A stretch of DNA of 59,788 nt from Candidatus Gagatemarchaeum stordalenia (GCA_003164815.1 PLUF01000032.1:1-59788); one strand, 5' to 3'. Shown: positions 7,836 through 16,624, counted from the stretch's first letter. A program made the numbers and translations. The notes: generated by a model not told the origin, from the sequence alone.

Positions 7836-7847
7836 GGCCCCTTCCCC

Positions 7848-8588
7848 TCAGAAGTTGTAGTGCCTCTGGGTCTGAGGCAGGCTCACCAGAGACTCCACCG
7901 GGCAGTTGAGGTTCAGCCGCTCCTTAAGCTTGGGGAGCGACTGGTCCATCGAGGCTATCGTGAAGATCCCCACTATCCTCGCCTTCGCCTTCTCGGCCAG
8001 CTTGACGAGGGCGTCTATGGTGATGCCGGAGTGGATGAAGTCGTCGACGATGAGCACGTGGTCGCCCTTCTTTATGGCGCTCTTGGAGAGGTAGAGGTAC
8101 TTCACCGAGTCCGGGGAGTAGACGACCCGCTGCTCGTAGAAATCCTCGATGCCCTGCTCCCTCTCCGACTTTGCGATCGCGACGTTGACGTTGAACTCGT
8201 CGGCCACCTCGACCGCGAGCGGGATCCCGTCGACCTCCATCGTCAGGATCCGGTGGACCTGCGACGGGCCGAACTCGCTGTAGACGACCTTGGCTATCTG
8301 CCTCAGGAGCCCGACGTCGATCACGGCGCGGGAGAGGTCGTAGGAGCCGTCCTGGGTAACCTTGATCTGGTCGGCGACGATCTTTCGGAGCAGCTTCTCC
8401 CGGAAGACGGCGACGAACTTTTCTGACCTCGCCGCGCTCGGGAGCACGTGCCCCCTGACGTATCTGCTGAGTATGGGCGCGGAGAGCCCCAGGATAGCCG
8501 ACAGTTCCTTGTAGCTGTAGTTCTTCTTCAGGGTGGAGAGCAGCTCCACCGAGGAGATGCGGGATTTCACGTCGGCCACTCGACTCAA
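7848..8588 (-). CDS. gfcR: GfcR-type regulator: HTH fused to phosphoribosyltransferase domain
   Basis: A 246-residue protein. Residues 20-50 form a Cro-type helix-turn-helix (YKELSAILGLSAPILSRYVR). Residues 85-246 are a type I phosphoribosyltransferase domain, with the PRPP loop VLIVDDFIHSGIT at 178-190. This architecture matches the archaeal orotate phosphoribosyltransferase-like protein GfcR, which in haloarchaea controls sugar catabolism and glycolysis genes rather than making nucleotides. The start codon is a TTG, and in-frame GTG codons nearby could also serve. It heads an operon with nnrD. The sugar-acid dehydratase nearby would fit a sugar-linked target, but this is inference. Confidence 0.85.
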   Translation of the reverse strand: MSRVADVKSRISSVELLSTLKKNYSYKELSAILGLSAPILSRYVRGHVLPSAARSEKFVAVFREKLLRKIVADQIKVTQDGSYDLSRAVIDVGLLRQIAKVVYSEFGPSQVHRILTMEVDGIPLAVEVADEFNVNVAIAKSEREQGIEDFYEQRVVYSPDSVKYLYLSKSAIKKGDHVLIVDDFIHSGITIDALVKLAEKAKARIVGIFTIASMDQSLPKLKERLNLNCPVESLVSLPQTQRHYNF

Positions 8589-8669
8589 AGCCTATCGCGC
8601 CGCATTTCACAGAAGGGTGTAGAAAAGCGTTGCCGTGCGCTATGTTGTTTGAGCCGTCTGTGCTTATGC

Positions 8670-10520
8670 TCAGTGGCCCAGGAACGTCCTGAGCCACGCG
8701 GGGAGGAAGGACTTGTCAGGGTAGTAGAGGAAGAACCACAGGAAGACCCCGCCAAGGAGGACGTAGGCAACCTCCCGCGGGAACCACTTCCTGGTTAGCA
8801 GGTACGCGCAGCCTATCGAGAGCGCGGGGGTCGCGGGGAGCATGTAGTACGGGTAGGTGACCCGCCCGTAGAAGTAGAGCGCCACGTAGGCGAAGTAGGC
8901 GATGACGAACCAGAGCAGGGCGAACTGGGCGATCCGGAAGGACGGGGTGTCGATCTTGACCGCTGCCGTGACGTCCGCGACGACCGCGGCCCGGCTCGTC
9001 CAGAGCTTGTAGGAGAGGAAAGCGACCAGCGGCGCCCAGGCCCAGGTCAGCCAGACCTCGAAGAAGTTGGGGATGCCCCAGTACCCCAGCGAGACGTATT
9101 GGTAGTTGCCAGGGTTAATCGTGACCCTGGTGACGAAGTAGCCCACAGCCGAGTAGTAGGTCATCCAGCTGAAGGGGGTGATCGGGGCATTGAACAGCGG
9201 GTCGGTCCAGCCGCAGCTGGAGGGGGTGCACTTGAGCGAGGCCCCGTAGCTCAGGATGTAGCGGATGTCGTCGACGAACGTGGTGGTCGAGCTGTTCCCG
9301 AAGAGCGTCACGTAGAGCTGCAGCCCGACGATGAAGACGACGGCGACCACCACCAGGAGGCGGATGGACGAGAGCCACTTGGACTTCCTGCCGCCGGCGC
9401 CGAAGATGAGGTTGTAGACCACGAGGAACGCGACCAGGAAGATGGCCGTTTCCTTCGAGAGCGCGGAGAGGCCGAGGAGGATCGCGGCGAGGGTGATCCG
9501 GTCCAGCCTCCATATCCGTATGTTTGCCAGGTATACCATGAAAGCGAGCAGGGCGAAGAAGATGGCCTGGATGTCTATGACCGCGATACTCGACTGGGTG
9601 AAGAAGAGCGTCTCGAAGGCCAGGAGGAACGCCGCGAAGATCGAGAGCGTCGAGTCCCTGGTGACCGACCAGCAGATCGCGAAGAGTATCGGTATGCAGA
9701 GGGTGCCCATGAGGACCTCGAAGAACCTCCAGCCGAAGTCGTTGTTCCCGAAGACGGCGATCCCCGCGGCTATCACCGCCTTGGAGAGGAACGGGTGCTC
9801 GAGGTTGCAGTTGTCCAGGTACGGCCCGCACTTCTCTCCCGAGAGGAGAGCCTGGGCGGCCGGGACGTAGTAGATCTCGTCCATGACGCAGCCGTCGACC
9901 TGCTTGCCGAGGTCGTAGCAGGTGAGGGTCTGGTAGGTGAGTGTGACAGGCCCGGAGGGGACGGACTGGAGCGAGAAGTTACCGAAATCGTTCGCCGAGG
10001 GCTGGAGCGCGAGTACCGGGGTCGGCACGAAGTTCATCTCTGAGATGGGGAGGATCGTGTTCCCCAGGGCGAGCGCGAGCGAGCCGATGGCGTTGCCCCC
10101 GGAGACGTTCACCGTGACCGCCAGGTTCGACCCGTTTAGGGTCGACGTGAGCGTGACCTGGTTGTCGTTGACGGTCGTCCCGATGGGGTCGGAGAGCGTC
10201 CCGGGGGTCTCGAAAGGAGGCTGGTTGATGGTGTAGAAGTGCGCGACCAGTATCCCCGTCGTGAGCAGCACGAGGATCAGAAGCACCGTCCGGTGTTGGG
10301 GGTACCTGAAGAGGAACCAGAAGACCCCGAGGACCACCGAGGCCCCCGACGCGCCGCTCAGGATGTAGAAGAGGGGGTTGAGGACCGCGGTAGGGACGTC
10401 CGCAGGCCACGCGGCGTGGACCGTGACGACCGCGAGAATTATCGTGAGGGCGACGAAGGAGAGTCCAGCAAGGAACAGGGCCCAGAAGCGCAGGCCGGGG
10501 TATGTCTTCTCTCCGGTCAT
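8670..10520 (-). CDS. GT39/PMT-like membrane glycosyltransferase
   Basis: A 616-residue polytopic protein with about twelve membrane helices and a beta-rich extracytoplasmic insert near residues 105-200. After the insert comes the first-loop acidic pair D214-E215 (MDEIYYVPAA) and the EHPFLSK segment at 241-247, which match the DE and E-H-P-x-x-K motifs of protein O-mannosyltransferases (GT39, ArnT-like GT-C fold). The enzyme would transfer a sugar from a polyprenyl-phosphate donor to a protein or lipid outside the membrane. The ATG at 10520 is divergent from the LSm gene. Several Ser/Thr-rich surface proteins in this window are possible acceptors. Confidence 0.8.
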   Translation of the reverse strand: MTGEKTYPGLRFWALFLAGLSFVALTIILAVVTVHAAWPADVPTAVLNPLFYILSGASGASVVLGVFWFLFRYPQHRTVLLILVLLTTGILVAHFYTINQPPFETPGTLSDPIGTTVNDNQVTLTSTLNGSNLAVTVNVSGGNAIGSLALALGNTILPISEMNFVPTPVLALQPSANDFGNFSLQSVPSGPVTLTYQTLTCYDLGKQVDGCVMDEIYYVPAAQALLSGEKCGPYLDNCNLEHPFLSKAVIAAGIAVFGNNDFGWRFFEVLMGTLCIPILFAICWSVTRDSTLSIFAAFLLAFETLFFTQSSIAVIDIQAIFFALLAFMVYLANIRIWRLDRITLAAILLGLSALSKETAIFLVAFLVVYNLIFGAGGRKSKWLSSIRLLVVVAVVFIVGLQLYVTLFGNSSTTTFVDDIRYILSYGASLKCTPSSCGWTDPLFNAPITPFSWMTYYSAVGYFVTRVTINPGNYQYVSLGYWGIPNFFEVWLTWAWAPLVAFLSYKLWTSRAAVVADVTAAVKIDTPSFRIAQFALLWFVIAYFAYVALYFYGRVTYPYYMLPATPALSIGCAYLLTRKWFPREVAYVLLGGVFLWFFLYYPDKSFLPAWLRTFLGH

Positions 10521-10619
10521 CGGCGAGCGACCCCGGGCCCTGTGATATTACGGTTTGCCCGAATCCCCCACAGCCCGTGGAAAAGCCCTAAAAAGGGCGG
10601 AAAAGCGGGAAGGCGAAAG

Positions 10620-11036
10620 TTGTCTTCCATAGTATTCAGGAGATTCGGAGACGAGCTTAACGCGTTCATCGGTAAACCGGTCTCAGTCATCACGGCCGAG
10701 GGGAAGGAGTACGGAGGAGTCCTCCTCGGGGTCGACGAGAGCCTCAACCTGGTCCTCGACAAGGTCTCGGGGGCGGGCGAGAACGTCTTCAAGGTCGCGA
10801 TCAACGGGTCGAACGTCCGCGAGATCAAGCTGACCGCCAAGCCATACGACTTCAAGGCGCTGGGAGAGAGGATGAACCGGGTCTTCCCGGGCCTAGTCTC
10901 GGTCAGGGAGGACATCGGAGTGATAATGGTCATGGACAAGATCAAGGTCACCGAGAAGGGAGTCGAGGGGAGCGGCCTCGCCGTCGACAAGGCGAAGGCA
11001 ATCTACGACGAGTACATGCGCGACATCAAGAAATAA
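10620..11036 (+). CDS. Sm-like archaeal protein (SmAP) with C-terminal extension
   Basis: A 138-residue protein from a TTG start. Residues 10-80 contain the two Sm motifs: IGKPVSVITAEGKEYGGVLLGVD in Sm1 (quoted in part: VSVITAEGKEYGGVLLG) and KVAINGSNVREIKL in Sm2. A C-terminal alpha/beta extension of about 60 residues follows, as in the SmAP3 type. It should form a ring that binds U-rich RNA. The frame is open far upstream, but a TATA-like CTAAAAAGG 28 nt before the TTG and the antisense glycosyltransferase gene point to this start and a leaderless mRNA. Confidence 0.85.
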   Translation: MSSIVFRRFGDELNAFIGKPVSVITAEGKEYGGVLLGVDESLNLVLDKVSGAGENVFKVAINGSNVREIKLTAKPYDFKALGERMNRVFPGLVSVREDIGVIMVMDKIKVTEKGVEGSGLAVDKAKAIYDEYMRDIKK

Positions 11037-11094
11037 CCACGGAGACCAAAGCGCGTTTATTAAGGCTCGGCCCGTTCAACCAGAGCCAGGAGTC

Positions 11095-11514
11095 GTGGAC
11101 GTGTACCGGGTCCGGGTTTCAAGCGCATTCTCGTCGCACGTCAGACGCTACGGCCGCTTCTTCGGCGCGTTCAGCCCGGAAGGCGGCGCGGGCAACGGGA
11201 GCCCGGAATCGCCCTCCATCGATCCGGCTTTCAAGAGGGTGCTCATGTACCTCCTGGTGGGTTCGAAGGGGGGCCCGAACCGGCTGCAGATGATCAAGCT
11301 CCTGAAGGAGGAGCCCATGAACGCGAACAAGATGGGAGAGCGTCTCGGGCTCGACTACAAGACGGTCCAGCACCACCTGAAGATACTCAAGGAGAACAAC
11401 GTCGTCGTGACGAACGCGGCGGGAAGCTATGGGGCGATGTACTTCCTGACGCCCTACATCGAGAAGCACCTCCACGCGGTCGAGGAGATATGGGCGAGAT
11501 TCGGGCGAAGGTAG
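11095..11514 (+). CDS. Winged-helix transcriptional regulator
   Basis: A 139-residue protein. Residues 40-135 form an ArsR-like winged helix: RLQMIKLLKEEPMNANKMGE followed by the recognition helix DYKTVQHHLKILKENNVV and a wing ending in YFLT. The N-terminal 40 residues are low-complexity. There are no metal-binding cysteines, so a metal-sensing role is unlikely. The start is a GTG, and a TATA-like TTTATTAAG is centred about 35 nt upstream. It is followed 31 nt later by a small membrane protein gene, a pairing that suggests a linked regulatory unit. Confidence 0.75.
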   Translation: MDVYRVRVSSAFSSHVRRYGRFFGAFSPEGGAGNGSPESPSIDPAFKRVLMYLLVGSKGGPNRLQMIKLLKEEPMNANKMGERLGLDYKTVQHHLKILKENNVVVTNAAGSYGAMYFLTPYIEKHLHAVEEIWARFGRR

Positions 11515-11545
11515 ATATACGATAATGGGAGCGCGATGAAGAAAA

Positions 11546-11848
11546 ATGTTCGATGTGTTCTGGATGAACGTCGCGGCGGTCTTCGCGATTGTCAACGTCA
11601 TCCTCGTGGCGCTTCTCACATACGCCTACATCCAGAGCTGGAGGCAGGTCAGGTCTGGGTTCACGGCCAGCCTGATAGTCTTCTCGATCTTCTTCCTGGT
11701 CCAGAACTTCGTGATAATCGTGTTCTGGTACGTCCTCTACACCACGGTCTCGATGCCCATAGTCGAGGCCGCTGCGCCCTACCTCACCGCGGTCAACGCG
11801 GCCGAGGCGGTCGGCCTCGGGATGCTGACCCGGACGACCTGGAAGTAG
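11546..11848 (+). CDS. Small three-helix membrane protein
   Basis: A 100-residue protein with three membrane segments (about residues 5-27, 39-62 and 70-92) and a short loop SWRQVRSG. No enzyme motif is visible. It follows the winged-helix gene at 11095 and has its own TATA-like AGATATAC about 29 nt before the ATG. Small membrane proteins next to HTH genes often act as signal input or as the regulated target; here this is inference only. Confidence 0.6.
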   Translation: MFDVFWMNVAAVFAIVNVILVALLTYAYIQSWRQVRSGFTASLIVFSIFFLVQNFVIIVFWYVLYTTVSMPIVEAAAPYLTAVNAAEAVGLGMLTRTTWK

Positions 11849-11921
11849 CGCGGCGGATACGGGCCAGATTTGGGCCTAATCTCGGTCAATCATTAAATCG
11901 AGATCGGGGTTTCTCCGAGCC

Positions 11922-12101
11922 ATGACAACGTACATCGCCGACCTGACTACTGTCTGTGGCTGCCAGTGGGGAGTGACGGGCTCCTCGACCGAAGAGATCG
12001 TGCAGAAGACGGTGAAGCACGCGGGCGAGGCGCACCAGATGAAGGAAGTGCCCCCGGAGATCGCGCAGAAGCTCAAGGCCGCAATAAGACCGAGCATGTA
12101 G
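11922..12101 (+). CDS. DUF1059 small protein
   Basis: A 59-residue protein beginning MTTYIADLTTVCGCQWGVTG and containing STEEIVQKTVKHAGEAHQMK. This matches the DUF1059 family: a CxC near the start, an acidic EE helix and an H..EAH motif before a conserved PPE. The cysteines and histidines have been proposed to bind metal; the function is unknown. A TATA-like ATTAAAT is centred 27 nt before the ATG, consistent with leaderless mRNA. A hairpin and T-run at 12116-12144 follow the gene. Confidence 0.8.
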   Translation: MTTYIADLTTVCGCQWGVTGSSTEEIVQKTVKHAGEAHQMKEVPPEIAQKLKAAIRPSM

Positions 12102-12115
12102 GAGAGCCCGGGGGC

Positions 12116-12144
12116 GAGCTGAATGCCGCCCCAGCTCTTTTTTT
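12116..12144 (+). terminator. Hairpin and T-run after the DUF1059 gene
   Basis: GAGCTG (12116-12121) pairs with CAGCTC (12132-12137) and seven T follow at 12138-12144. It begins 15 nt after the stop codon at 12101. Confidence 0.55.
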
Positions 12145-12208
12145 CTCGGGCCTTGTGAGGGCCCGATTCGGATAAACGGTTGTCTCAGAAAAACGGGTCC
12201 TTGGCACC

Positions 12209-12604
12209 ATGCAGGGCAGCCGAGGTCCTCCCTCGGGAGCGTTTGTCATCACACTGGTGGCATGCCTCGTGGTCCTGGGGGCGCTGGGCTACGCGTATTC
12301 GAGCGTAAGCGTCTCGCTCTCCGCCGAGCAGTCGAGCCTCTCGTCCCTCGGTGGAGAGGTTCAGTCCCTCCAGTCGCACGCCTCGCAGGCTCAGACCAGC
12401 CCGGAGGTCACCCTGACGACGGAGCTGACCACCACGACGACGACGACCACGATGGACCAGAACATGGCGCCTAGGGCCTCGGCGGGGGCGGGTTCTCTCG
12501 GCACGGCCGTCCTCTTCATCTTAGGTGCGGCCCCTCGATCGGTCCCGCGGCCGCGGAGTGCGGCGAGATTTGGGAAAACGGTTTTATCCGACGCGCCGGC
12601 CTGA
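12209..12604 (+). CDS. Small anchored protein with coiled-coil and Thr-run
   Basis: A 131-residue frame with a short N-terminus, a membrane helix (about residues 11-30), a Ser/Leu/Gln-rich stretch that could form a short coiled coil (about 35-60), and a run of eight Thr from an ACC/ACG repeat (about 74-81). The tail (after about residue 105) overlaps the promoter of the next gene and is Arg/Pro-rich, so it may not be conserved. A TATA-like GGATAAACG is about 34 nt upstream. No family is recognised. Confidence 0.45.
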   Translation: MQGSRGPPSGAFVITLVACLVVLGALGYAYSSVSVSLSAEQSSLSSLGGEVQSLQSHASQAQTSPEVTLTTELTTTTTTTTMDQNMAPRASAGAGSLGTAVLFILGAAPRSVPRPRSAARFGKTVLSDAPA

Positions 12605-12609
12605 AGTCC

Positions 12610-13224
12610 ATGGAAAAGCTGGCCAGAGAGCAGCTGCCCCCTGGACAGTTCTGGGGTCGCAGGTTCGTCATCTACGCGGCGAGCGGGATTCCCAAGGTCG
12701 ACATCGGCTCGTGGAGGCTCAGGGTGACCGGCCTCGTGGAGACGCCGCTGTCGTACACCTACGATGAGTTCAACAGGCTGCCAATGACCACCGAGATCAA
12801 GTCGGCGCACTGCGTCACCAAGTGGTCCATCGAACGCCCCCAGTGGGAGGGCGTCTCGATCAAGCTGCTCGCCGAGACCGCGAAGGTGAAGCCGGAGGCG
12901 ACCTGGGTGATGTTCCACTGCGTGGACGGGTACACCGCGCCCGTCCCCCTGGAGGACGCGCTGAGGGAGGACTCCATAGTGGCACTGAAGATGAACGGGA
13001 GCCCGCTCATCGCGCAGCAGGGGTTCCCCGCGCGGCCGTTCATGCCGCATCTCTACCTCTGGAAGAGCGCGAAGTGGCTCAACGAGATCGAGTTCATCTC
13101 GGAGTACCGGGACGGCTACTGGGAGATGTACGGATACCACGAGAGGGGCAACGTGGCCGACGAGGAGCGGTTCAAGGGCGACGGCTACAAGCCCGTGCCC
13201 AGGCGCGCCTTCGGGACAGCCTAG
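12610..13224 (+). CDS. Sulfite oxidase-like molybdopterin protein
   Basis: A 204-residue protein with the Moco-binding fold of the sulfite oxidase/MsrP (YedY) family. The molybdenum-ligating cysteine is C68 in SAHCVTKWS; GVSIKLLAETA and FHCVDGYTAPVPLEDAL follow as usual. It lacks a signal peptide and a dimerisation domain, so it is probably a cytoplasmic single-domain member. Substrate is unknown; relatives reduce oxidised sulfur compounds or oxidise sulfite. A TATA-like TTTTATC is centred 25 nt before the ATG. Together with two other molybdenum-enzyme loci it indicates active Moco metabolism in this organism. Confidence 0.85.
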   Translation: MEKLAREQLPPGQFWGRRFVIYAASGIPKVDIGSWRLRVTGLVETPLSYTYDEFNRLPMTTEIKSAHCVTKWSIERPQWEGVSIKLLAETAKVKPEATWVMFHCVDGYTAPVPLEDALREDSIVALKMNGSPLIAQQGFPARPFMPHLYLWKSAKWLNEIEFISEYRDGYWEMYGYHERGNVADEERFKGDGYKPVPRRAFGTA

Positions 13225-13296
13225 TAAGAGGCGCGGTTCATCCCGGTCCGGAGCGCAGAAGACTTAGAAAGCCACCGTCCGCGGTGCCGTGAAAGC

Positions 13297-14772
13297 ATGC
13301 CCATCACCTTCGAGGTCAAGGAGACGGACCTGATGGGAAGGATCGGGACCCTGAAGGTGGGCGGGAAAAGCATCGAGACCCCCTGTCTTGTCCCTGTCAT
13401 CCACCCCGTCCTCCGCGACATCCCGCTCGCCAAGTACACGGAGATGGGCTTCGGCGCGCTCATGACGAACTCCTTCATCACGTACAAGCGGAGGAGGGAG
13501 GAGGCGCTGGAGAAGGGCCTCCACAAGATGCTGGACTACGACGGTGTGATAATGACGGACTCTGGCGGATATCAGGTACTGCAGTACGGGCAGGTCGACA
13601 TGACGCCGAGCGTGATCGCTGAGTTCCAGGCGGCCGTGGGATCGGACCTCGCAGTCACCCTCGACAGGCCGACCGGCTACTCGCTCTCGGAGGAGTACGC
13701 CAGGGAGACGATGAAGGTGAGCCTGGATGGCGCCAGGGAGACGATCAAGAAGTTCGGCAACTCGGCGACGACCTGGGTCGGGCCGATACAGGGAGGGCTG
13801 TTCGACCCTCTCGTCAGGGCATCGACGAAGGCGCTCCTCAAGGCGGGTTTCGAGGTGCTGGCCCTGGGGAGCCCCGTGGAGATGATGGACAACTACCTCT
13901 TCGGCGACCTGGTAAGGATGATAGTCGCCGCGCGCAGGGTCATGCCATACTCCGTCCCCCTCCACCTATTCGGAGCCGGGCACCCGCTCACCCTCCCGCT
14001 CTCCGTCGCCCTCGGCTGCGATACCTTCGACTCGGCGAGCTATGTCCTGTTCGCGAGGCGGGGGAGGTACATGACCGAGAGGGGGACGCTAATCCTGGAG
14101 GAGATGACCTACCTCCCGTGCAGCTGCCCGACATGCAACTCGACCACCAAGACCGACCTGGTGCTCATGGAGCGAAGGGAGCGGGTGAACAAGCTCTCGC
14201 TCCACAACCTCTACCTCCTGAGGCAGGACGTGCTCCGCTGCAAGGAGGCCATCTCCGAGGGCAGGCTCTGGGACCTCGTCGAGGAGAGGGCCGCGGCCCA
14301 CCCGCGGGTGATGACGGCGTTCGTGGAGATGGCGAAGAACAGCGAGTGGCTGGCCGGGGGCACTCCGTTCCTAAAGGAGAGGGGCCTCCTCATGCGCAGC
14401 GAGGTCGACGAGGCTCGGCCGGAGCTGGCCATGGCGCGGGACCACCTGGGACCGATCATGAAGAGGCGGTCGACGGGCGCCATCCTAGTGGTGCCGGAGA
14501 GCGACGGGCCACTGTCGAGGAGCGCGCTCTACCAGCAGGCGCTCCGGCTCATGAAGAGGGTTCCGGGGCGCGACGTGTACAAGGTCCACCGCCAGCTGGG
14601 TCCATTTCCCGCAGAGCTTGAGTTCGTCTACCCGTTCACCCAGACGGTCTCCGACGGAGAGGTCACCCGGAAGCAGGTCCGGGACGCGGTGAGACAGCTC
14701 CGGAAGATGGGCTACGCCTCGGTCGTCGTCTGCGAGAAGCGAAGGCCTGAGACGGCTAGGCCTGCCAGCTAG
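13297..14772 (+). CDS. tgtA: Archaeal tRNA-guanine transglycosylase (preQ0 insertion)
   Basis: A 491-residue enzyme that exchanges guanine 15 of archaeal tRNAs for preQ0, the first step of archaeosine formation. The catalytic domain shows D88 in MTDSGGYQ and the nucleophile D245 in CDTFDSASY; zinc ligands are C275, C277, C280 (CSCPTC) and H303. A C-terminal region with GPFPAELEFVYPFTQTV matches the archaeal C1/C2 extension, but no PUA domain is evident, so the protein is shorter than the common form near 580 residues. A TATA-like CTTAGAAA lies about 31 nt before the ATG. Its stop overlaps the convergent PAC2 gene by 4 nt. Confidence 0.92.
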   Translation: MPITFEVKETDLMGRIGTLKVGGKSIETPCLVPVIHPVLRDIPLAKYTEMGFGALMTNSFITYKRRREEALEKGLHKMLDYDGVIMTDSGGYQVLQYGQVDMTPSVIAEFQAAVGSDLAVTLDRPTGYSLSEEYARETMKVSLDGARETIKKFGNSATTWVGPIQGGLFDPLVRASTKALLKAGFEVLALGSPVEMMDNYLFGDLVRMIVAARRVMPYSVPLHLFGAGHPLTLPLSVALGCDTFDSASYVLFARRGRYMTERGTLILEEMTYLPCSCPTCNSTTKTDLVLMERRERVNKLSLHNLYLLRQDVLRCKEAISEGRLWDLVEERAAAHPRVMTAFVEMAKNSEWLAGGTPFLKERGLLMRSEVDEARPELAMARDHLGPIMKRRSTGAILVVPESDGPLSRSALYQQALRLMKRVPGRDVYKVHRQLGPFPAELEFVYPFTQTVSDGEVTRKQVRDAVRQLRKMGYASVVVCEKRRPETARPAS

Positions 14773-15479
14773 GAGTATATGGCGCTCGACGGTCCGCGCT
14801 CTCTGTCCTTCTGCGCCATGCCCATCAGCTCCCTCTCGAGCTCTTCGGCTCCCTTGATGAGGGGGGCTGTGCTCACCTTGAAGCCGTAGCGCTTGGAAAG
14901 GAACTCGACCGCGCTGGCCGAGGCCCTCGGGTCGACCCTCTCGGTGTTCGAGTAGGCGAGTAGCGCGTAGGCCGGGATGTTGTGCATCTGCAGGGTGTTG
15001 AGCAGGATGGCGACCGGACCGACTATCATCCTTCCCTCCTCGAGGACCGGCTCTCCCTTCAGCTCCTCGAGCTTAGCCATGGCGTCGGTGAGCACGATCC
15101 GGTACTTCGACTCGTCGGACCTCAGCGAGTCGTCGAGGCCGCCGATGAGCGCGACCTCGTGGACCCCAGACTCGACGATCCACTGGCCGAGCTCCCTGAA
15201 GAACTTGTTCTCGTTCTCCCGGAGAGGGGGGACGTCGGCCTTGAGGAGCGCAATGTCTCCCGCGACGAAGAGCTCGTAGGGGGTCGAGATCATGTCGTTG
15301 AGGGTCGAGGAGACGGCCGGCGCGAACTCAGAGTCGATGTAGAACGCCCTCTTCGCTTTGAGTTCCTCGATGAGGAACTTGACCGACCAGTACCCGGTCG
15401 CGCCGATCCCGTGGAATCCCGCTATGAGCGTCTTCGACTTCAGACCCTTCCCTTCTGGTATTATCTTAATCGATGACAA
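14769..15479 (-). CDS. PAC2 family protein (proteasome assembly chaperone-like)
   Basis: A 236-residue protein of the PAC2/DUF75 superfamily, with the typical start TLIAGFHGIGATGYWSVKFL and the later GRMIVGPVAILLNTLQM and PAYALLAYSNT segments. Archaeal homologues include chaperones for proteasome assembly, but most are uncharacterised. The start is a TTG. Directly upstream on its strand lies a 26-nt inverted repeat, and a TTTAA box lies about 37 nt upstream, so transcription would begin near or within the repeat. It overlaps tgtA tail to tail by 4 nt. Confidence 0.8.
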   Translation of the reverse strand: MSSIKIIPEGKGLKSKTLIAGFHGIGATGYWSVKFLIEELKAKRAFYIDSEFAPAVSSTLNDMISTPYELFVAGDIALLKADVPPLRENENKFFRELGQWIVESGVHEVALIGGLDDSLRSDESKYRIVLTDAMAKLEELKGEPVLEEGRMIVGPVAILLNTLQMHNIPAYALLAYSNTERVDPRASASAVEFLSKRYGFKVSTAPLIKGAEELERELMGMAQKDRERGPSSAIYS

Positions 15480-15480
15480 A

Positions 15481-15508
15481 GAGGCTCTCCCGCTTGCGGG
15501 AGCCTCTC
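15481..15508 (-). promoter_or_regulatory. Inverted repeat just upstream of the PAC2 gene
   Basis: GAGGCTC-TC-CCGC pairs with GCGGGAGCCTC (one 2-nt bulge) around a short central turn. It abuts the TTG start of the minus-strand gene and lies downstream of its TTTAA box. It could be an operator or a 5' hairpin. As a terminator it lacks a T-run on either strand in the right place. Confidence 0.4.
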
Positions 15509-15697
15509 CTTAAACTCATCTGTTAACGAACCCGCGGCGGAATCGTCCTGCTCCGGGCTCCCGGCGGCAGTTACACTCTATTCTCGGTCTGGCGCATCGA
15601 GAACCGAGCCCTGCCCGAATAAGGTTCCGGACGGAGGCGAAATGGACGCAACACTCGGCGAAAGTTTATCCTCAGACTCGCAGACCAAGGATCACAA

Positions 15698-16411
15698 TTG
15701 AAGATCGGCGTCATCTCCGATATCCACGGCAACCTTACTGCCCTGGAGTCGTTGTTGCCCGCAATCAAGAAGGTCGACCGAGTCATCTGCCTCGGTGACG
15801 TGGCGTCAGTAGGACCGCAGCCCCGCGAGACCATCGCGTTTCTGCGGAAGATGAAGTGGCCGTGCGTCATGGGCAACACCGACGAGGCGCTGGCCAAGTC
15901 AATCCTGGAGGACTACAGCCACCTGGACGCGCCGCTGGAAGAAAGGAGGAGGACGGCGGCGCAACTCGACGACTCCGACAGGAGGTTTCTGTCGAGGTTC
16001 AGCCCTACGGTCGAAGTAGAGGACGGCCGGGTCTCGCTGCTCGGCTACCACGGTTCCCCCAGGTCGAACACTGAAGGAATACTGTCGGCGACGCCCGGTG
16101 ACAAGGTGTCCGAATTCCTCGGAAGCCGCGGCCAGACCATCTTCGCCGGTGGTCACACTCACGTTCAAATGTTCCGCCGGCTGGGAGGCGCGATAATCAT
16201 GAACCCCGGGAGCGTCGGTCTCCCCTACGAGAAGGACTCCGCCGGGAAGTTCAGGAACCCTACGTGGGCGGAGTACTCAATCGTCACGGTCAACGGGCAC
16301 GACCTCAGCGTGGACCTCCGCAGGGCGAAGTATGATCGGGCCACGCTGGAGAAAGCAGTCAGGGCGAGCGGCATGCCTGAACCTGACTGGTGGCTGGAAG
16401 ACCTGTCTTAG
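15698..16411 (+). CDS. Metallophosphoesterase (YfcE/MJ0936-like)
   Basis: A 237-residue calcineurin-like phosphoesterase with all family motifs: D8 and H10 (SDIHGN), D34 (GDV), N60 (GNTDE), H118 (YHG), H153 and H155 (GGHTH) and NPGS. It should bind two metal ions and hydrolyse phosphomono- or phosphodiesters; the substrate is unknown. A C-terminal 40 residues extend beyond the core. The TTG start has a TATA-like GTTTATC centred 31 nt upstream. The gene stands alone, divergent from PAC2. Confidence 0.85.
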   Translation: MKIGVISDIHGNLTALESLLPAIKKVDRVICLGDVASVGPQPRETIAFLRKMKWPCVMGNTDEALAKSILEDYSHLDAPLEERRRTAAQLDDSDRRFLSRFSPTVEVEDGRVSLLGYHGSPRSNTEGILSATPGDKVSEFLGSRGQTIFAGGHTHVQMFRRLGGAIIMNPGSVGLPYEKDSAGKFRNPTWAEYSIVTVNGHDLSVDLRRAKYDRATLEKAVRASGMPEPDWWLEDLS

Positions 16412-16624
16412 ATTCCCGTTGGAGGCGCAATGAAGGCTCGGAGGGTCTGTCGCCCCGCCAGGGTTCGATGCCGACTCGCAAACTCGTCTCATCCGCTCCC
16501 AAAGCCAGACCATCACCAAGGGACTCGATTATAGCTAGTTGGTCCTGACCGACGCCAGAAACTGGTGAGGACTGACCGACTGCGAGGAGCGACGAATCAA
16601 TCAGCTTTGGTACCCGGCGGGCGG

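Noticed and set aside
9099..10043. 314-codon plus-strand frame antisense to the glycosyltransferase
   Set aside because: Highly charged (E/R/D) shadow typical of the complement of a GC-rich gene; no motif.
16412..16624. tRNA-like GGGTTCGATGCC near 16465
   Set aside because: The flanking bases do not pair as a T-stem, and no acceptor, D-arm or anticodon stem could be drawn. No convincing tRNA was found elsewhere either.
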